Shown here piece after piece: positions 53,907 through 64,000 of a stretch of 64,000 nt of DNA. Location of the stretch: positions 16,981,645 to 17,045,644 of the forward strand of contig VZDJ01004378.1 in NCBI GenBank assembly GCA_008694505.1. The letters are read 5' to 3'. Source of the DNA: Cyanoderma ruficeps (Eukaryota; Chordata; Aves; Passeriformes; Timaliidae). Below the pieces are notes generated by a model that worked only from the letters and a program-made list of their open reading frames with translations, did not search any database and was not told where the DNA came from. The position numbers were made by a program, and so were the translations under genes. Within the stretch, counting starts at the first letter, position 1. The number at the start of each line of letters is the position of its first letter.

Positions 53907-55854
53907 GCCTGGGGAGCATTGAATCATTTGCACCTTTTGTGAAGTTTATAAAATTGAAGATGCGAGTACTTTGCATTTCTTAACACTAACGCCTTTTATA
54001 GACTAATAGAACGTTTTCTGCATACTTCGTGTACTTGTCTTACTAAAGGGAATTAATGTAGAGCAAGTATTCATTTTAGGTAACACTATTTCATTCTACA
54101 GTAGAAGTAATTACTGCATAGCAGCATCACCACCTTTCACAGTGCCTCTTTAATTGATTAGAGTCTGAGTGACATGCCAGTTTTGAATTTATAAATATTC
54201 TGGTCTGGTGCCTATACTCATTAATGGCATTTATAACACTTTTTAAAGCCTCTTGATATGTGCATTATTAGCAGGTAAACTTAATCTTTCAATATACATA
54301 TCTGACGTTCATTCCATTGAAGTGGTTCCTCCAGAATGACATGTGTGTAATGCGTTAATTCACTCAGTTTGACATACACTAGATATATTGGTTCATCTCA
54401 AGGAATATAAACACTACACCTTTTTTGTCTGTGGGCAAGAAGGCCTCTAATTCCTGACAGTTTTCTTAACTTGTGTCATATTTGAGAGGTCACATTGACG
54501 GTTGTTGATCAGAGCTATAAACACATCAAAAACAGGCCTTAAGCTCCTTCCAGTGGAATAGAATTCCAAGTGACATATCAAATTCCCTCTGAAATCTGAC
54601 AAAATTTTAATCTCATCAGAGTTTTGGGTTTTTTTGTGAAGGAATTCACAGGTGGGCTGTAAGAATTAAGGCTCCCTTGTCACTTCTTAGTTCAGTGTGC
54701 CTTCTTTTCTTTGCATTTGTGCATTTCCTTTTTATTTGTTTCATAATGTCTTGTTTTAAAAGTCAAAATTTTGTACATAGCTTTTAATTGTTCAGGGTCA
54801 TCTATGTATTTTGTCTTACTCTCTGCATTTGACAAAGCAAGACGCTTGAAGGTCAAATGGTTGTCTTCGTCCAGTGTTCTACTTTTTTATGCCTGATAGA
54901 AATATCCCAGCTCTCCAGCAGTATGCATTATTGCACAACTGGAAAGGTTTATTATGCAGTTATTGTCTTCCTCTAAAGCATCAAACACAGGTTACACGGG
55001 AGGCAGGGTACTGGACTTGATAGTTCTTTATAGAAAGTTGTACGTTCTAGTAATGTGCATCCATAGGTGATAGTGTACTTTAATTTAAAAAGATACATAG
55101 TAAATTATCTGAAGGTAGTATTAGCTATGAGCATACTTGTTTTCCTTTTGCAGTTGGTGAATTTGGTTACGATGATGGCTGCTCAGTGTTACAGGTACAT
55201 CCAGGTAGAATGTTGTTTGTTGGATATGCCAGAGGCACCCTTAGAAGCTTTTTTTTCCTATTTTTTTTTATTAATACTCTGAATAATCTTAGAATTCTGG
55301 CAGTATTGCAGGTGCACCTTGGTACTAGCAGCAGGAGAGATTGCTTTTGAGCCTGTGATTGCAAAGGAACTGACACTTGTGTGAACTGGTATGATGTAAA
55401 ATAACCCTTGAACTGTGAGGAAAAAACATGCAAGAAAAGCCATTTGGAGATCTGAAAAAGCATTAAGGGTCTCCATGCAATATTTGAATTGAAGTTTTAT
55501 AAAAACCAAACTACAGTTATTTTGTATCTTTTAAATTGGTGTGTATTTCTGTTCCTACAACTTTTTTCTTTGGTCTGCTCTCATTTAATAGTGGCAGCAG
55601 TAGTAGCACCTGGAATATATGTCTCTTGCCATACCGTTAGGTGGCATCAGGCCACCTTTCCACTCTGGCTTTCATTATTCTTTACAGACTGTATGGTACT
55701 GAAATAGCAGATGGACAAAGAACATAATTTGCTGAAGTAAAACATGGGAGTCATTGAGACCATTGTGAGGAACATAAAAGAGATTTTTAAAAACCCCACC
55801 TTATTAATTATTTCATGGTCAGCCTTTGCATACTCTTGTGATAGACTTGCTGAC

Positions 55855-56210
55855 TTGTGAGGAGACCTTGGTACTCAAGAAGGTAAAGACTACCTAGAGC
55901 TAGGCATTTTACAGGCTGTAGCCAGGTGGAGGTTGGTCTCTTCTCCCAGTCAGCCAGCAACAGGACAAGAGGATATAGGCTTAAGCTGTGCCAGGTAGAT
56001 GTTAGCGAGAAATTCTTCACAGAAAGGCTGATTAGGCATTGGAATGTGCTGCCCAGGGAGGTGGTAGAGTCACTGTCCCTGGAGGTGTTCAAGGAAAGTC
56101 TGGACTTGGCAGTTGGTGCCGTGGTCTGGTTTACGAGGTGGTGTTTGGTCATAGGGATGGCTTCGATCTCAGAGGTCTTTTCCAAGCCTACTGATTCTGT
56201 GATTCTGTAA
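55855..56210 (+). mobile_element. CR1 LINE 3' end inside the FRS2 3' UTR, sense
   Basis: It runs from 'GAGGAGACCTTG' through 'TGTAGCCAGGTGGAGGTTGGTCTCTTCTCCCAG', 'GACAAGAGGATA', 'GAAATTCTTCACAGAAAGG', 'CATTGGAATGTGCTGCCCAGGGAGGTGGTAGAGTCAC' and 'CCCTGGAGGTGTTCAAG' to the terminal 8-base repeats GATTCTGTGATTCTGTAA. That is the intact CR1 3' terminus, in the same orientation as FRS2. Confidence 0.93.
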
Positions 56211-58954
56211 CTGCTCCCTCACATCTTTGCCATTGCCTCACCTCATGGATCTCCTCTTCTGTATGGAAGAGAAATTACCATGTATTGCAAAATACTTACT
56301 GGGTTAATAATATTGGTGTGATTCTTGTTCTTAGCATATAGCTCACTTAAATTTGTGAGCTGGACTAATGCTTCAGCGTGTGTTTTGAGGCAAACCTGTT
56401 TGACCTAGCTAGCTGCTTAGAAATATATGGTCCTCATCTGTATAGTTTGGACTGATTAACTGGACCCTTGAAACACACCTGTGAGGCAGGGAAGTAATAA
56501 TATTCTTAACTACTAAATAGGGAAGCAGAGGCTTTGGGTAGATCTTAAGGGACCTGAAATTTCAACAACCAGCCATATCCCTCCTTAGTTCCAGTGCACT
56601 GTCCTATGCATTTATTCTGAATAGTCTCAGATAAAAAGAACAGTCTGAGTAAATTTTTTACATTATTGCAAGTTTCACAATATTTTCTTAGCTCTGGTCC
56701 CCAGAATTGAGAACATACTGAAATTTCAACTGTCTGTAGCCTTAATTATATTAGCAAGTCTGATGACATATTTTCCAGGACTACTTTTTTAGCCTGTTAC
56801 GTTTTACAGGTGGAATAACACTTTCTTGTTTTGTGTACGCTGCAAACATACTGGGTAGTCCCTGTCACCCACACTACTCATCTTTAGCATTCCTTATTTT
56901 CTCCCCCTTGAAGTAGATGCAGTTGCAATGCACTTTACCCTTTGAGACTTGGTAAATATTTTTTCAATTCAGTCTCTTTTAAAGGCTGTGATGTTAGATT
57001 TAGTGTCTGTAATTTAGGATTCAGCTTTCAGCTGAAATCTCTCCATGGTATCTAGATCATATTTATTTTGGGCCCACAGGTGTATAGACTGAGAAACTAG
57101 AAATATGTAACCATTTTCTTTAGTAAATGTGGCGTGTTAGGTTTACATAAACTAGGTCCTGTAAAAATGGTAGCATCTCCATCAATTGTACTTTTCATCC
57201 ATAAAGGGCAGTCAGTTGCTGCCCTTCAAACACATTTGACAAGGGGAAACCTTTAACTGTAGGTATTCCTTTAGTGCAATGATTTGGGAAAGACACACAT
57301 TACTGTATCTTTTAAACAAGGAAACTGAGTTGTTAAAGAACACAAAAAAGTGACCAAAAGTATATCATAAAGATTGTGCTAGAAATACAGGGAGTGAGAA
57401 TTTATTCCTTTGTTATATCAGGATTTTTCCTCAAAATTATGTCAGGAGGAGGACCAATTGTTTTAATTTTTGTGGTGTTTTTTGCTGACTTCCTTATGCA
57501 ATATTGAAAAAGACCAGTCTGAAAACCTTGACACTCACTAGAACATCTTTTGTTTCCTCCAATAAGTTTTTTTTGCATTTGACAGGGGTGGAATCTGCGA
57601 TGTGCATTGAAGCACTACTCCTCTTAAAGTCTTCAGAGTTTTTATAGAAAATAGAAGTGTTGAAGTAGAAATTTCATATAATAAATTGATAAAATGTCCT
57701 TCCCCCTCCCCGATGTTTGGATATTTGTGTGTGTTTGCACCTCTGACTAGGGCTTGGGTGTAAAAAGGATCATGGAAATGTGTAAATTGTACAAAGTCCA
57801 AACCAATGTCAAAACAGGGCTGCTTTTTATAGGCGACAGACCAGCAGTTGATTTTGCTGGTTTTATAACACTGTGTATTGGCTCAAAATCTGGCTGTTCT
57901 TGTTTTTGTTTTATATTTAACCACTTCTCAATGAGAGAGATTCAGGAGAGAGCAGATTGTTCTTATTCATTGTCAGTGAAGTAAAAATGGAAATTCTGAT
58001 TAATGTCAGTTACTATTTTGAGCATATAATGATGTATCTGATTTGGACATCTATTTCTAAGCAGTATTCCTCGCTTCATGTAAGGTGAGATCAATGGTGA
58101 AATTCCATTTCTGCACTGTACTAATTTATTTAATGGCTGCAAATAAGATGAAACTAATGGAGTAGGAACTAGTAGTGGACTTAAATTCTGAAATTCTACT
58201 ATTTTCCCTAAAGGAGTCTGGTCCTTCATTGTGATAGATAGAGTTAGGTATTTTTGGAATTTAATTATATGATCTTTCCCATCTCTTCCTTGAGGTAGCA
58301 ATCAGGCATTTATATTTGACAGTATTTACTTAATATAAACCCAAGTTCATTTATTATCTTTATTTTTAATTCATATACACTCCAAGAAAAAGAATCCAGA
58401 AGAAATTCCACCACAAAAAACTGCGTTAAGATGGACAGAGGTTTGCTGATATCCTTCTTACAGAAGATTATTAAAAAGGAAGTCATGTTGAGGTTCTTTC
58501 ACGATCTTTAGGAATTACTTCCTCTTTTGGACAAGATAAGTGAATCAGAAGAAAAAAAAAAAGAGCAACTTAGCATCTGCAACTCTGACCATATATACAT
58601 TATTTCTTGTGCTGTGCTGTAAGGTATGTGACTAAGTCTGTCAGGTGTCTTAGGAGGATATTTTCCTAACACAGTTTTACTCCAGATTAACGCAGTATTT
58701 TGTTTGGAAGTATGTAGGTGTACAGTAGAAAGAGCCTATGAGAAATAAGGTTGATGAAACAAGTGTTGGACATTTCTATATTTTTATACATTATGAAGGG
58801 CATTTTTGAAATTTTTCGTGCAGTTTTAGTGGTAATATACATATATTGTGACAATGTTTTCCGCTATATCCATTACTTCTGTGTAATTCTATTTTATGTA
58901 GCAAATATGTGTATATAGAAAGGAGATTATGTAAAAACTATGATTAAAAAATAG

Positions 58955-59050
58955 ACTCAAGCCCTTCAGAACAGGGACTGTCTTCCTCTGTGTCTACAAA
59001 GTACTAAATGCCTTGGGATCCCAACCAGAGCTCCTGCCTGAGACCTGTAG
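58955..59050 (+). repeat. Ancient LINE/CR1-L3-like tail in the FRS2 3' UTR
   Basis: 'AAGCCCTTCAGAACAGGGACTGTCTTCCTCTGTGTCTACAAAGTACTAAATGCCTTGGGATCCCAACCAGAGCTCCTG' follows the order of the widespread amniote CR1/L3 3' tail (counterparts of 'GGGGCAGGGACTGTCT', 'GTACAGCACCTAGCACAATGGGG' and 'GGTTGGGGC'). It is much older than the bird CR1 copies. Shown here for description only; family assignment needs a library search. Confidence 0.5.
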
Positions 59051-60577
59051 TGACTGAATTGACAAGTGAGGAGTGTGGGGGAAGCAGCTCCTCTGCTTTC
59101 CATGAGAAGCCTTAGTATAAAAGGTGCTGTGAAGCCCACCCTGCCAATCCCTGGTGCTGGGGCTGTGCTGTGTACACGGCCCTGCACCTGCCAAGTGACC
59201 CACAGAGCCCAGAGTCCGTGTATCTTTTGCTCCAGTCCTTCCCCTTGGCAGCAGGAAAGGAAGTCTGACAAGGAGCTTTGATGTCATCAGGAAATCTTCC
59301 TTGTTAGCAGGGTGACCCTTCCAGAGCTTGTTCAGTCTGCATGCAGTGTCCTTTGAAGCCGAACAAATGATTCCTGTTGACTTCAAGGGCCACTGGATGT
59401 GCTTCTGCAAAATCAAGTTCTGTTGACCTAACAACTCTGCTACACCCGAGGACCTGGAATGGTCTAAAAAGATGTAAAAATATAAATATATTTAATTACA
59501 TGTACTGAAAACCAAATCCTATTTGTTGTGGTCAGAGTTCAGATAAATATGGGAGTTTTGATTTCTTAGTCATACTTGCATATATATTGCTTTAACTATT
59601 TGTGTATGAAAGAGGAAGTGATTCTAAAATGTGTGAAAGATCAGGATTACACTTGTTTTTTTAATGGTTATGTTATTTAGGAATGGATGTCAGTGAATTT
59701 AACTCCGTAACAATGCAGGTTTTTTGCATTGGAATATGTGTGTATATCATACACCCGCATTTTATATATATTATATATTTGGTACTAACTTTGTATTTTG
59801 AAATTTTGCCAAATCGCCAACACAGATGTTCTCACTTGTAAGTCTTTGGTACTTAATAACTGAATGTATAAGAAATGCTCTGGTATGAGAGGAAAGAGTG
59901 TTGTATGGTGTCCCACAGTCCGGATGGCCCGAGCAGCAGGCACGTTGCCTTTCCCACGTCTGGCTTCATTGCAGCATCACCTTTGGTCTCCTGGAAAGCA
60001 GTTGTGTGTCCCGGCCAAGCCGCAGGCCAGCTGCGCACCACGCCAGCCTCAAAGCTGACTGGCAGTAGTGATACAGTAGCCACCAGTGTGCCACAAACGC
60101 ATTGATTAAATGCAGAAATGGACATTTCTACAAAGGCCAAAATCTTTCGTTGTATGTTCCTTTCTTGTCATTACATTGTATCATATTGTAAGATTATTGT
60201 ATGTCCTAATTTGCATTATAAAATGTTTTTTCCTACTTAAAGGCATAAATATAGGAACTTTGTATAAAGGTAGCTTTCTAGATTTTTATTTCTTTTATAA
60301 AAAAAAGTCTAAACAGTGGGAGTACCATTGCCAAATTGTTTATAAAATTTCAAGTAATTTTCCCTGTTCAATTAATTTGTTTTTACAAACATTCCGTGTT
60401 TCTTATACTATGCAGAAAGAGTGTATTTTTATGCCATTCCACATTAATCTTAAAAAAAAAAATTCACTTCTTTTAAGCTGTCATTATTGAGAAAGCTTAC
60501 CAAATGTGCATTTTTAAAAAAAATGTGTTATGTACATTTTTCCCCTTACCAGTGCCAACTTCATTTGGAAAAAAAAA

Positions 60578-60601
60578 AATAAATTGTAGCATGGCAATAA
60601 A
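60578..60601 (+). terminator. FRS2: FRS2 poly(A) signals (two AATAAA)
   Basis: AATAAA occurs at 60578-60583, within a long A-run, and again at 60596-60601. A GT/T-rich stretch (about 60624-60680) follows. Cleavage would be expected near 60612-60625. Confidence 0.7.
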
Positions 60602-60625
60602 CTATTGATTTTACATTAAAAATTG

Positions 60626-62009
60626 TTTGTGGGTTACTTCAGTAGTTTGCAGTGTGTCATTGTATTGTTTTGTTGTATAATCTTTTTTGCTTTTCTTTAA
60701 ATCACTGGATCATGTAGCTCTCTCTGCCCTCCTCCCTGCCACCGTATTCCACTCATTACTCAGTAGTAAACAACTTCCCAAAACTGATCATGGTGATCTG
60801 AAGTCTGTAAATTCATCTCCAAGATTTTGTTTCATTTCTCCTGGGTTTCTGTCACATCTTTGTCATGCACGTAGATTGACATTTTTTTAAGTGAGATTTT
60901 TAAAATGAGGCATTTTTTTCTTTACACACAGTGCAACCTGAAAGATTGCCCTTGGCCCAGCAGAGGTGAGGGCACTGCACAGCTGAGAGAGGCAGGAGCC
61001 CAGAGCCAGCACTGCTGCCGTGTTCTTCCCATTCTGGTGCCACTACTTTTACATATTGTAAATCATAGCTCAGCAATGGCCAAAAGCCCCTCACACCAAA
61101 TTTACTATTTTGCTGTAGTTTTCCTGTGAGCATTGGATCGTTCAAAGGCCATAACTTGGATAAGTCTGAGGCACTTTAAAATCTTTTTTCTCCCAACTCA
61201 CCACTGTAGCAACAAATGCGAATTAAAATGAATTATTACTTCAGTGCAAATCTTTATGAATGCTGATTCTGAGAGAACCTGTTTACATGGTTTTAGTTGT
61301 ATTATTTGCCCTAGCCAAAACTTGAAGTTTTCTGCATAACTATGAGGTAAACTAAAGATATTTTAATTAAATTAGTAGGCTAGTTTTCACAACAGGGTTG
61401 TGGAGGGAAGTGTATCTAACTGTGAAGAAAACAGGACAAAAAGCTTAATGTACTCAAGAACTAATACTAACTAGGTATCAACAGATACCTAGCAACACAG
61501 GTGAGAGCAGTTTAAGTCATGGGGTTTTTTTGCTGCCTCCATTGGGATAGATTTCTGTCTCTGGCTGCTTGGAATCTAGAACAAACAACTTTCCATATAT
61601 CCCAAGAGTTTAGTATCTAGCAGCAAGAAGAGGGATACCAGCTGGAATTAGTTCTTGAGGATGAGTAATACAAAATAATACAGATTGGTTTTGTTTTTTT
61701 TTTTTTTCTTTTTATATGACCAGGTAATGGGGTTTTGTGTAGAGGGAAAGCAGTGACAAAGCAAGGTTTAAGTGTTCTCTCACACTGGCAAAGCTGCCAG
61801 CGGAATAGTTACCAATTTTTCGGTATTGAATTGCAGAGCGTGTGGAGTGGCATTGCGCTGGGCATCTCCTGTTCACTGCTTTCAACTGGAGACGTGGTCT
61901 AAGAGCAGCCACCTGGGATGGGCTGGCAAGTGCACCGGAGGCCACAGGCAGTAACTAAAAACGCTTTTGAGCCGTCTGAGAAATGACCTCCAGGAATATC
62001 ACCGAACAG
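60626..62009. other. FRS2-CCT2 intergenic spacer
   Basis: No gene is recognised. The spacer holds AT-rich unique sequence and a T-run at about 61689-61707. Short open frames overlap on both strands and match no family I know. Confidence 0.6.
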
Positions 62010-62224
62010 CAGAATTATAAAATAGTGTGAGTTGGAAGGGACCTTAACAATCATCTAGCTCCCAACCCTCTGCCATGGTCAGGGACACCGTCCACTCGAC
62101 CAGGACGATTCAGAGCCCATCCCACCTGGCCTTGGACACTGCCAGGGATGGGGCACGCACGCTTTCTCTGGGCAACCTGTTCCAGTACCTCTCCACCCAG
62201 CGTAAGGAACTTCATCCTAACAGG
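62010..62224 (-). mobile_element. CR1 LINE 3' fragment abutting the CCT2 promoter
   Basis: Reverse-complement CR1 3' end: 'AGAATTATAAAATAGTGTGAGTTGGAAGGGACCTTAACAATCATCTAG', then 'CCCTCTGCCATGGTCAGGGACACC', 'CCTGGCCTTGGACACTGCCAGGGATGGGGCA' and 'CTCTGGGCAACCTGTTCCAGTACCTC', ending about 80 bases before the ZNF143-like site. It is 5' truncated at the island edge and fairly well preserved. Confidence 0.92.
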
Positions 62225-62303
62225 TCCCCAGGCCACAGAGCCCGTCCCCGCCCCGACACGCTCCCGCGCCCAGGCCGCGCAGCTCCTGAGGGCGCAGGGC
62301 CGG

Positions 62304-62322
62304 ACTGCAGCTCCCAGAACGC
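62304..62322 (+). promoter_or_regulatory. ZNF143 (Staf)-like binding site in the CCT2 promoter
   Basis: ACTGCAGCTCCCAGAACGC matches the ZNF143/Staf-type consensus ACTACAATTCCCAGAATGC at 15 of 19 positions, including the CTCCCAG/TTCCCAG core. It sits 124 bases before the CCT2 ATG and 9 bases before an ETS core. Such elements are common in housekeeping promoters. Confidence 0.65.
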
Positions 62323-62445
62323 CGCGCGCCGCCGGAAGCGGCGGCCACAGTGACGGCAGCTCCGGAGGAGCTCGTGGGGGCTGCGGCGCGGCGCTGGTTC
62401 TCTGCGGAAGGAGGGGCGCACGGCGGCTCCCGTGGCACTGGCATC

Positions 62446-62448
62446 ATG
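62446..62448 (+). CDS. CCT2: CCT2 coding exon 1 (initiator ATG only)
   Basis: The donor GTGAGC follows the ATG directly (ATG|GTGAGC), so the coding part of exon 1 is one codon. Exon 2 then supplies ASISLAP, matching the CCT2 N-terminus after Met. The context is GGCATCATGG. The next in-frame ATG of the spliced product is residue 48, so this start is required for a full-length protein. Confidence 0.93.
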
Positions 62449-64000
62449 GTGAGCGGCGGGACGGTGGCGACGGCTCGGCCCAGGGCACGGCCGGGCCGGG
62501 CAGGGCCGAGCAGGGCCGGGGGTGCGGCGGGGTCGGGCCGGGCTGCGCTCCACGCGGGGCCTGCGGGCCGCGCCTTTCCTTTCCCCGCGCTGTGCCGAGG
62601 GGTGGGGGCGGCGCGCGCGGGTGGCGGGGGGGCCGCGAAGGTTCTGGAGCCGGGGCGGGGCCCACGCGCCGTCACCCCCCCCNTCGTTTAATGCCTGGGG
62701 TGCTTTGCAAATGTTGAATATCTTTAAAGGCGGATATTGGTTACTGCAATAATTATTTTGCATTGATGTAAATAAAAAATAACAACAACAACAACAAAAA
62801 GGACGAGTTCAGCTGAGGTATGAAAATGCTAAAGCCCCAGCATGGTCAGTAAATGGACTTGGTTCGTGCTGGCTGTGCCTGCCCCGGGGCTGTGTGAAGG
62901 GCCGGCTAGCGGCGGAGCAGCAGCGCACGCCCAGCCGCCAAGGGATGTGCTGGCAGCGGCCTTGTGTGCACTGCAGCCGCGAGCAGCTGCGCCCGGCCTT
63001 GGCACCCCTTCACAAGATACCACATTGAAAGACAGATTTTTAAGAACCTTAACTGTTTCTTAAATATACCTATTACTACCCCAAAATGGGATATGGAAGT
63101 GATTTTATTAATAAAAACATTGTTTAAGTTGTTAGGGTCAGGGGTTTGTTTTTAAAATGCTTAGTTTTATTGAAGCTAGAACAATATTCTTACATTACCT
63201 GTCTTTTAGGCATCCATTTCCCTTGCTCCTGTGAACATTTTCAAGGCAGGTGCAGATGAAGAGAAAGCAGAAACAGCTCGGTTGGTAAGTTTAATTCTCT
63301 AAGAAACTGGTAGTACTTGAGGTAAATACACTTTGTCTTTTCTACTACTTAAAATACTTTTACTGTATCACGATATGGAACTTCTGTCTCTAACTGGCTT
63401 TTCTTGTTGCATGTCTGTAAACAGAAGGGAGGAGGAATGTTGTTTATACTGAAAATTAGAGAAACTTTTCAATGTCAAAGCCAAAGTACCTCTGCTGGAG
63501 CTCAGAAGAGTGGTGCTTATTGGGTGGTATTTCTTCTGGCTTTGAGATTTGCAGTTTCTGGGAGGTTTAAGTATATTTCATCTGGTTATCAAAATTTAGC
63601 AGTTAAGGGACTTGCCTTAAATCTCCATTGATAGAGGTGGAAGGGTTGGTTTAAATGTGGAAAGCTATGTGACAGTGTATAATTCCTGTATTACGCTAGA
63701 AATAAATTGTTCCCTGAGGTATATTTATTTTCATTTCAGTCATCCTTTGTTGGTGCCATTGCCATTGGTGACCTAGTCAAGAGCACCCTGGGGCCTAAAG
63801 GCATGGTAAGACAGCTGCAGGCTCTCACTAGTTATACCTGTTAATTTAGCTTTAATAGTTACAGTGTGTTTTCAAGCAGTATTCTAAATCTTGCATCTTG
63901 TAGGACAAGATTCTTTTAAGTACCGGGAGAGACAGCTCCGTGACAGTTACCAATGATGGTGCAACCATCCTGAAAGCTATTGGAGTTGACAATCCAGCTG
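62446..64000 (+). CDS. CCT2: CCT2, T-complex protein 1 subunit beta (5' part, cut by window edge)
   Basis: Exons 62446-62448, 63210-63284, 63740-63805 and 63904-64000 join in frame to give residues 1-80 of CCT2, beginning [20 protein letters not shown]. Residues 40-51 ([12 protein letters not shown]), across the third junction, fit the TCP-1 signature [RKEL]-[ST]-x-[LMFY]-[11 protein letters not shown] around residues 62-70 fits the second signature and contributes to the equatorial nucleotide site. From family knowledge, CCT2 is one of eight subunits of the ATP-dependent cytosolic chaperonin CCT/TRiC, which folds actin, tubulin and other proteins. The catalytic Asp of the GDGTT motif lies beyond the window. 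The frame is intact as far as seen. Confidence 0.97.
62449..63209 (+). other. CCT2: CCT2 intron 1
   Basis: The 761-base intron begins in the CpG island and then turns AT-rich. It contains the N at 62683, an AAC tract at 62780-62796 and a second GC-rich patch at about 62865-63010. No gene lies within it. Confidence 0.92.
62780..62796. repeat. (AAC)n trinucleotide microsatellite
   Basis: Five AAC units flanked by A-runs in CCT2 intron 1. Confidence 0.8.
63210..63284 (+). CDS. CCT2: CCT2 coding exon 2
   Basis: This 75-base, 25-codon phase-0 exon lies between CTTTTAG and GTAAGT. It encodes [11 protein letters not shown] to TARL, the N-terminal segment before the first equatorial helix. Confidence 0.96.
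63740..63805 (+). CDS. CCT2: CCT2 coding exon 3
   Basis: This 66-base, 22-codon phase-0 exon lies between TTTCAG and GTAAGA. It encodes [20 protein letters not shown] plus GM, the first equatorial helix and most of the first TCP-1 signature. Confidence 0.97.
63904..64000 (+). CDS. CCT2: CCT2 coding exon 4 (runs off the window)
   Basis: The acceptor is CTTGTAG at 63897-63903, after a 98-base intron. The visible 97 bases encode [19 protein letters not shown] and on to DNPA, including the second TCP-1 signature. The exon continues past the right edge. Confidence 0.96.

Larger units (their letters stand above)
53907..60620 (+). other. FRS2: FRS2 3' UTR (about 6.7 kb)
   Basis: From the TGA to the last poly(A) signals there is no other gene and no further promoter-like island. 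Two AATAAA hexamers (60578-60583 and 60596-60601) are followed by GT/T-rich sequence typical of a cleavage site. A further AATAAA at 57680-57685 could give a shorter form. Long 3' UTRs are usual for FRS2. The UTR includes a sense-strand CR1 insertion at 55855-56210, an older LINE-like tail near 58960-59050, a Pumilio-type TGTATATA at 58910-58917 and GC-rich patches at 59060-59450 and 59900-60075. Confidence 0.7.
62225..62680 (+). promoter_or_regulatory. CCT2: CpG island, CCT2 promoter and first exon
   Basis: A GC-rich, CpG-dense block surrounds the CCT2 start codon and continues into intron 1. Upstream of the ATG it has a ZNF143/Staf-like element at 62304-62322 and an ETS-like CCGGAAGC at 62332-62339. 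TATA is absent, as expected for a housekeeping gene. The N at 62683 lies just past a C-run at its 3' edge. Confidence 0.88.

Noticed and set aside
62148..62763. Long open frames on both strands around the CCT2 start (up to 189 codons)
   Set aside because: Same cause: a GC-rich promoter island plus CR1 sequence. Only the ATG at 62446 spliced to 63210 gives a recognised protein.
1..64000. CRISPR arrays, bacterial operons, rRNA or tRNA genes
   Set aside because: None seen. Spliced genes, CpG islands and CR1 repeats identify a bird nuclear genome, and no cloverleaf or repeat-spacer pattern was found by eye.

Overview
The window is vertebrate nuclear DNA, almost certainly from a bird. Protein-coding exons are small and separated by long AT-rich introns with GT/AG junctions. 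Two GC-rich promoter islands stand out against the AT-rich background. The recognisable interspersed repeats are CR1 LINE fragments with the bird-type 3' tail, and no SINE expansion is visible. The species cannot be told from the sequence. Two single N bases (25776 and 62683) mark unresolved assembly positions.

Layout. 1-9420 is intergenic, with two CR1 copies (about 2350-3300 and 6417-6936) and no supportable gene. 9455-10150 is a CpG island that I read as the FRS2 promoter and first non-coding exon. A leader intron of about 32 kb follows, up to a candidate second leader exon at 41948-42053. FRS2 coding exons lie at 44440-44505, 46339-46525, 49495-49653, 50462-50625 and 52956-53906. Together they give a 508-residue protein with an N-myristoylation start, a PTB domain and all six expected docking tyrosines. 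The FRS2 3' UTR appears to run from 53907 to two AATAAA signals near 60578-60601, about 6.7 kb, and it carries a CR1 insertion and an older LINE-like tail. About 1.4 kb further on, a CR1 fragment abuts a second CpG island, the CCT2 promoter. CCT2 starts at 62446 with an exon whose coding part is only the ATG. Three more exons follow and the gene is cut by the right edge of the window at residue 80.

Function. FRS2 is the membrane-anchored adaptor that carries signals from FGF and neurotrophin receptors to GRB2 and SHP2. CCT2 is the beta subunit of the cytosolic chaperonin CCT/TRiC. The two are co-oriented neighbours, the same order as in the human 12q15 region; they are unrelated in function and have separate promoters.

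No novel system is evident. The points most worth a second look are a spliced 37-codon upstream ORF that would end 7 bases before the FRS2 start codon, a ZNF143-like plus ETS-like promoter module at CCT2, the Met-only first coding exon of CCT2, the repeats inside the FRS2 3' UTR, and a perfect 28-bp tandem duplication in the FRS2 leader intron.
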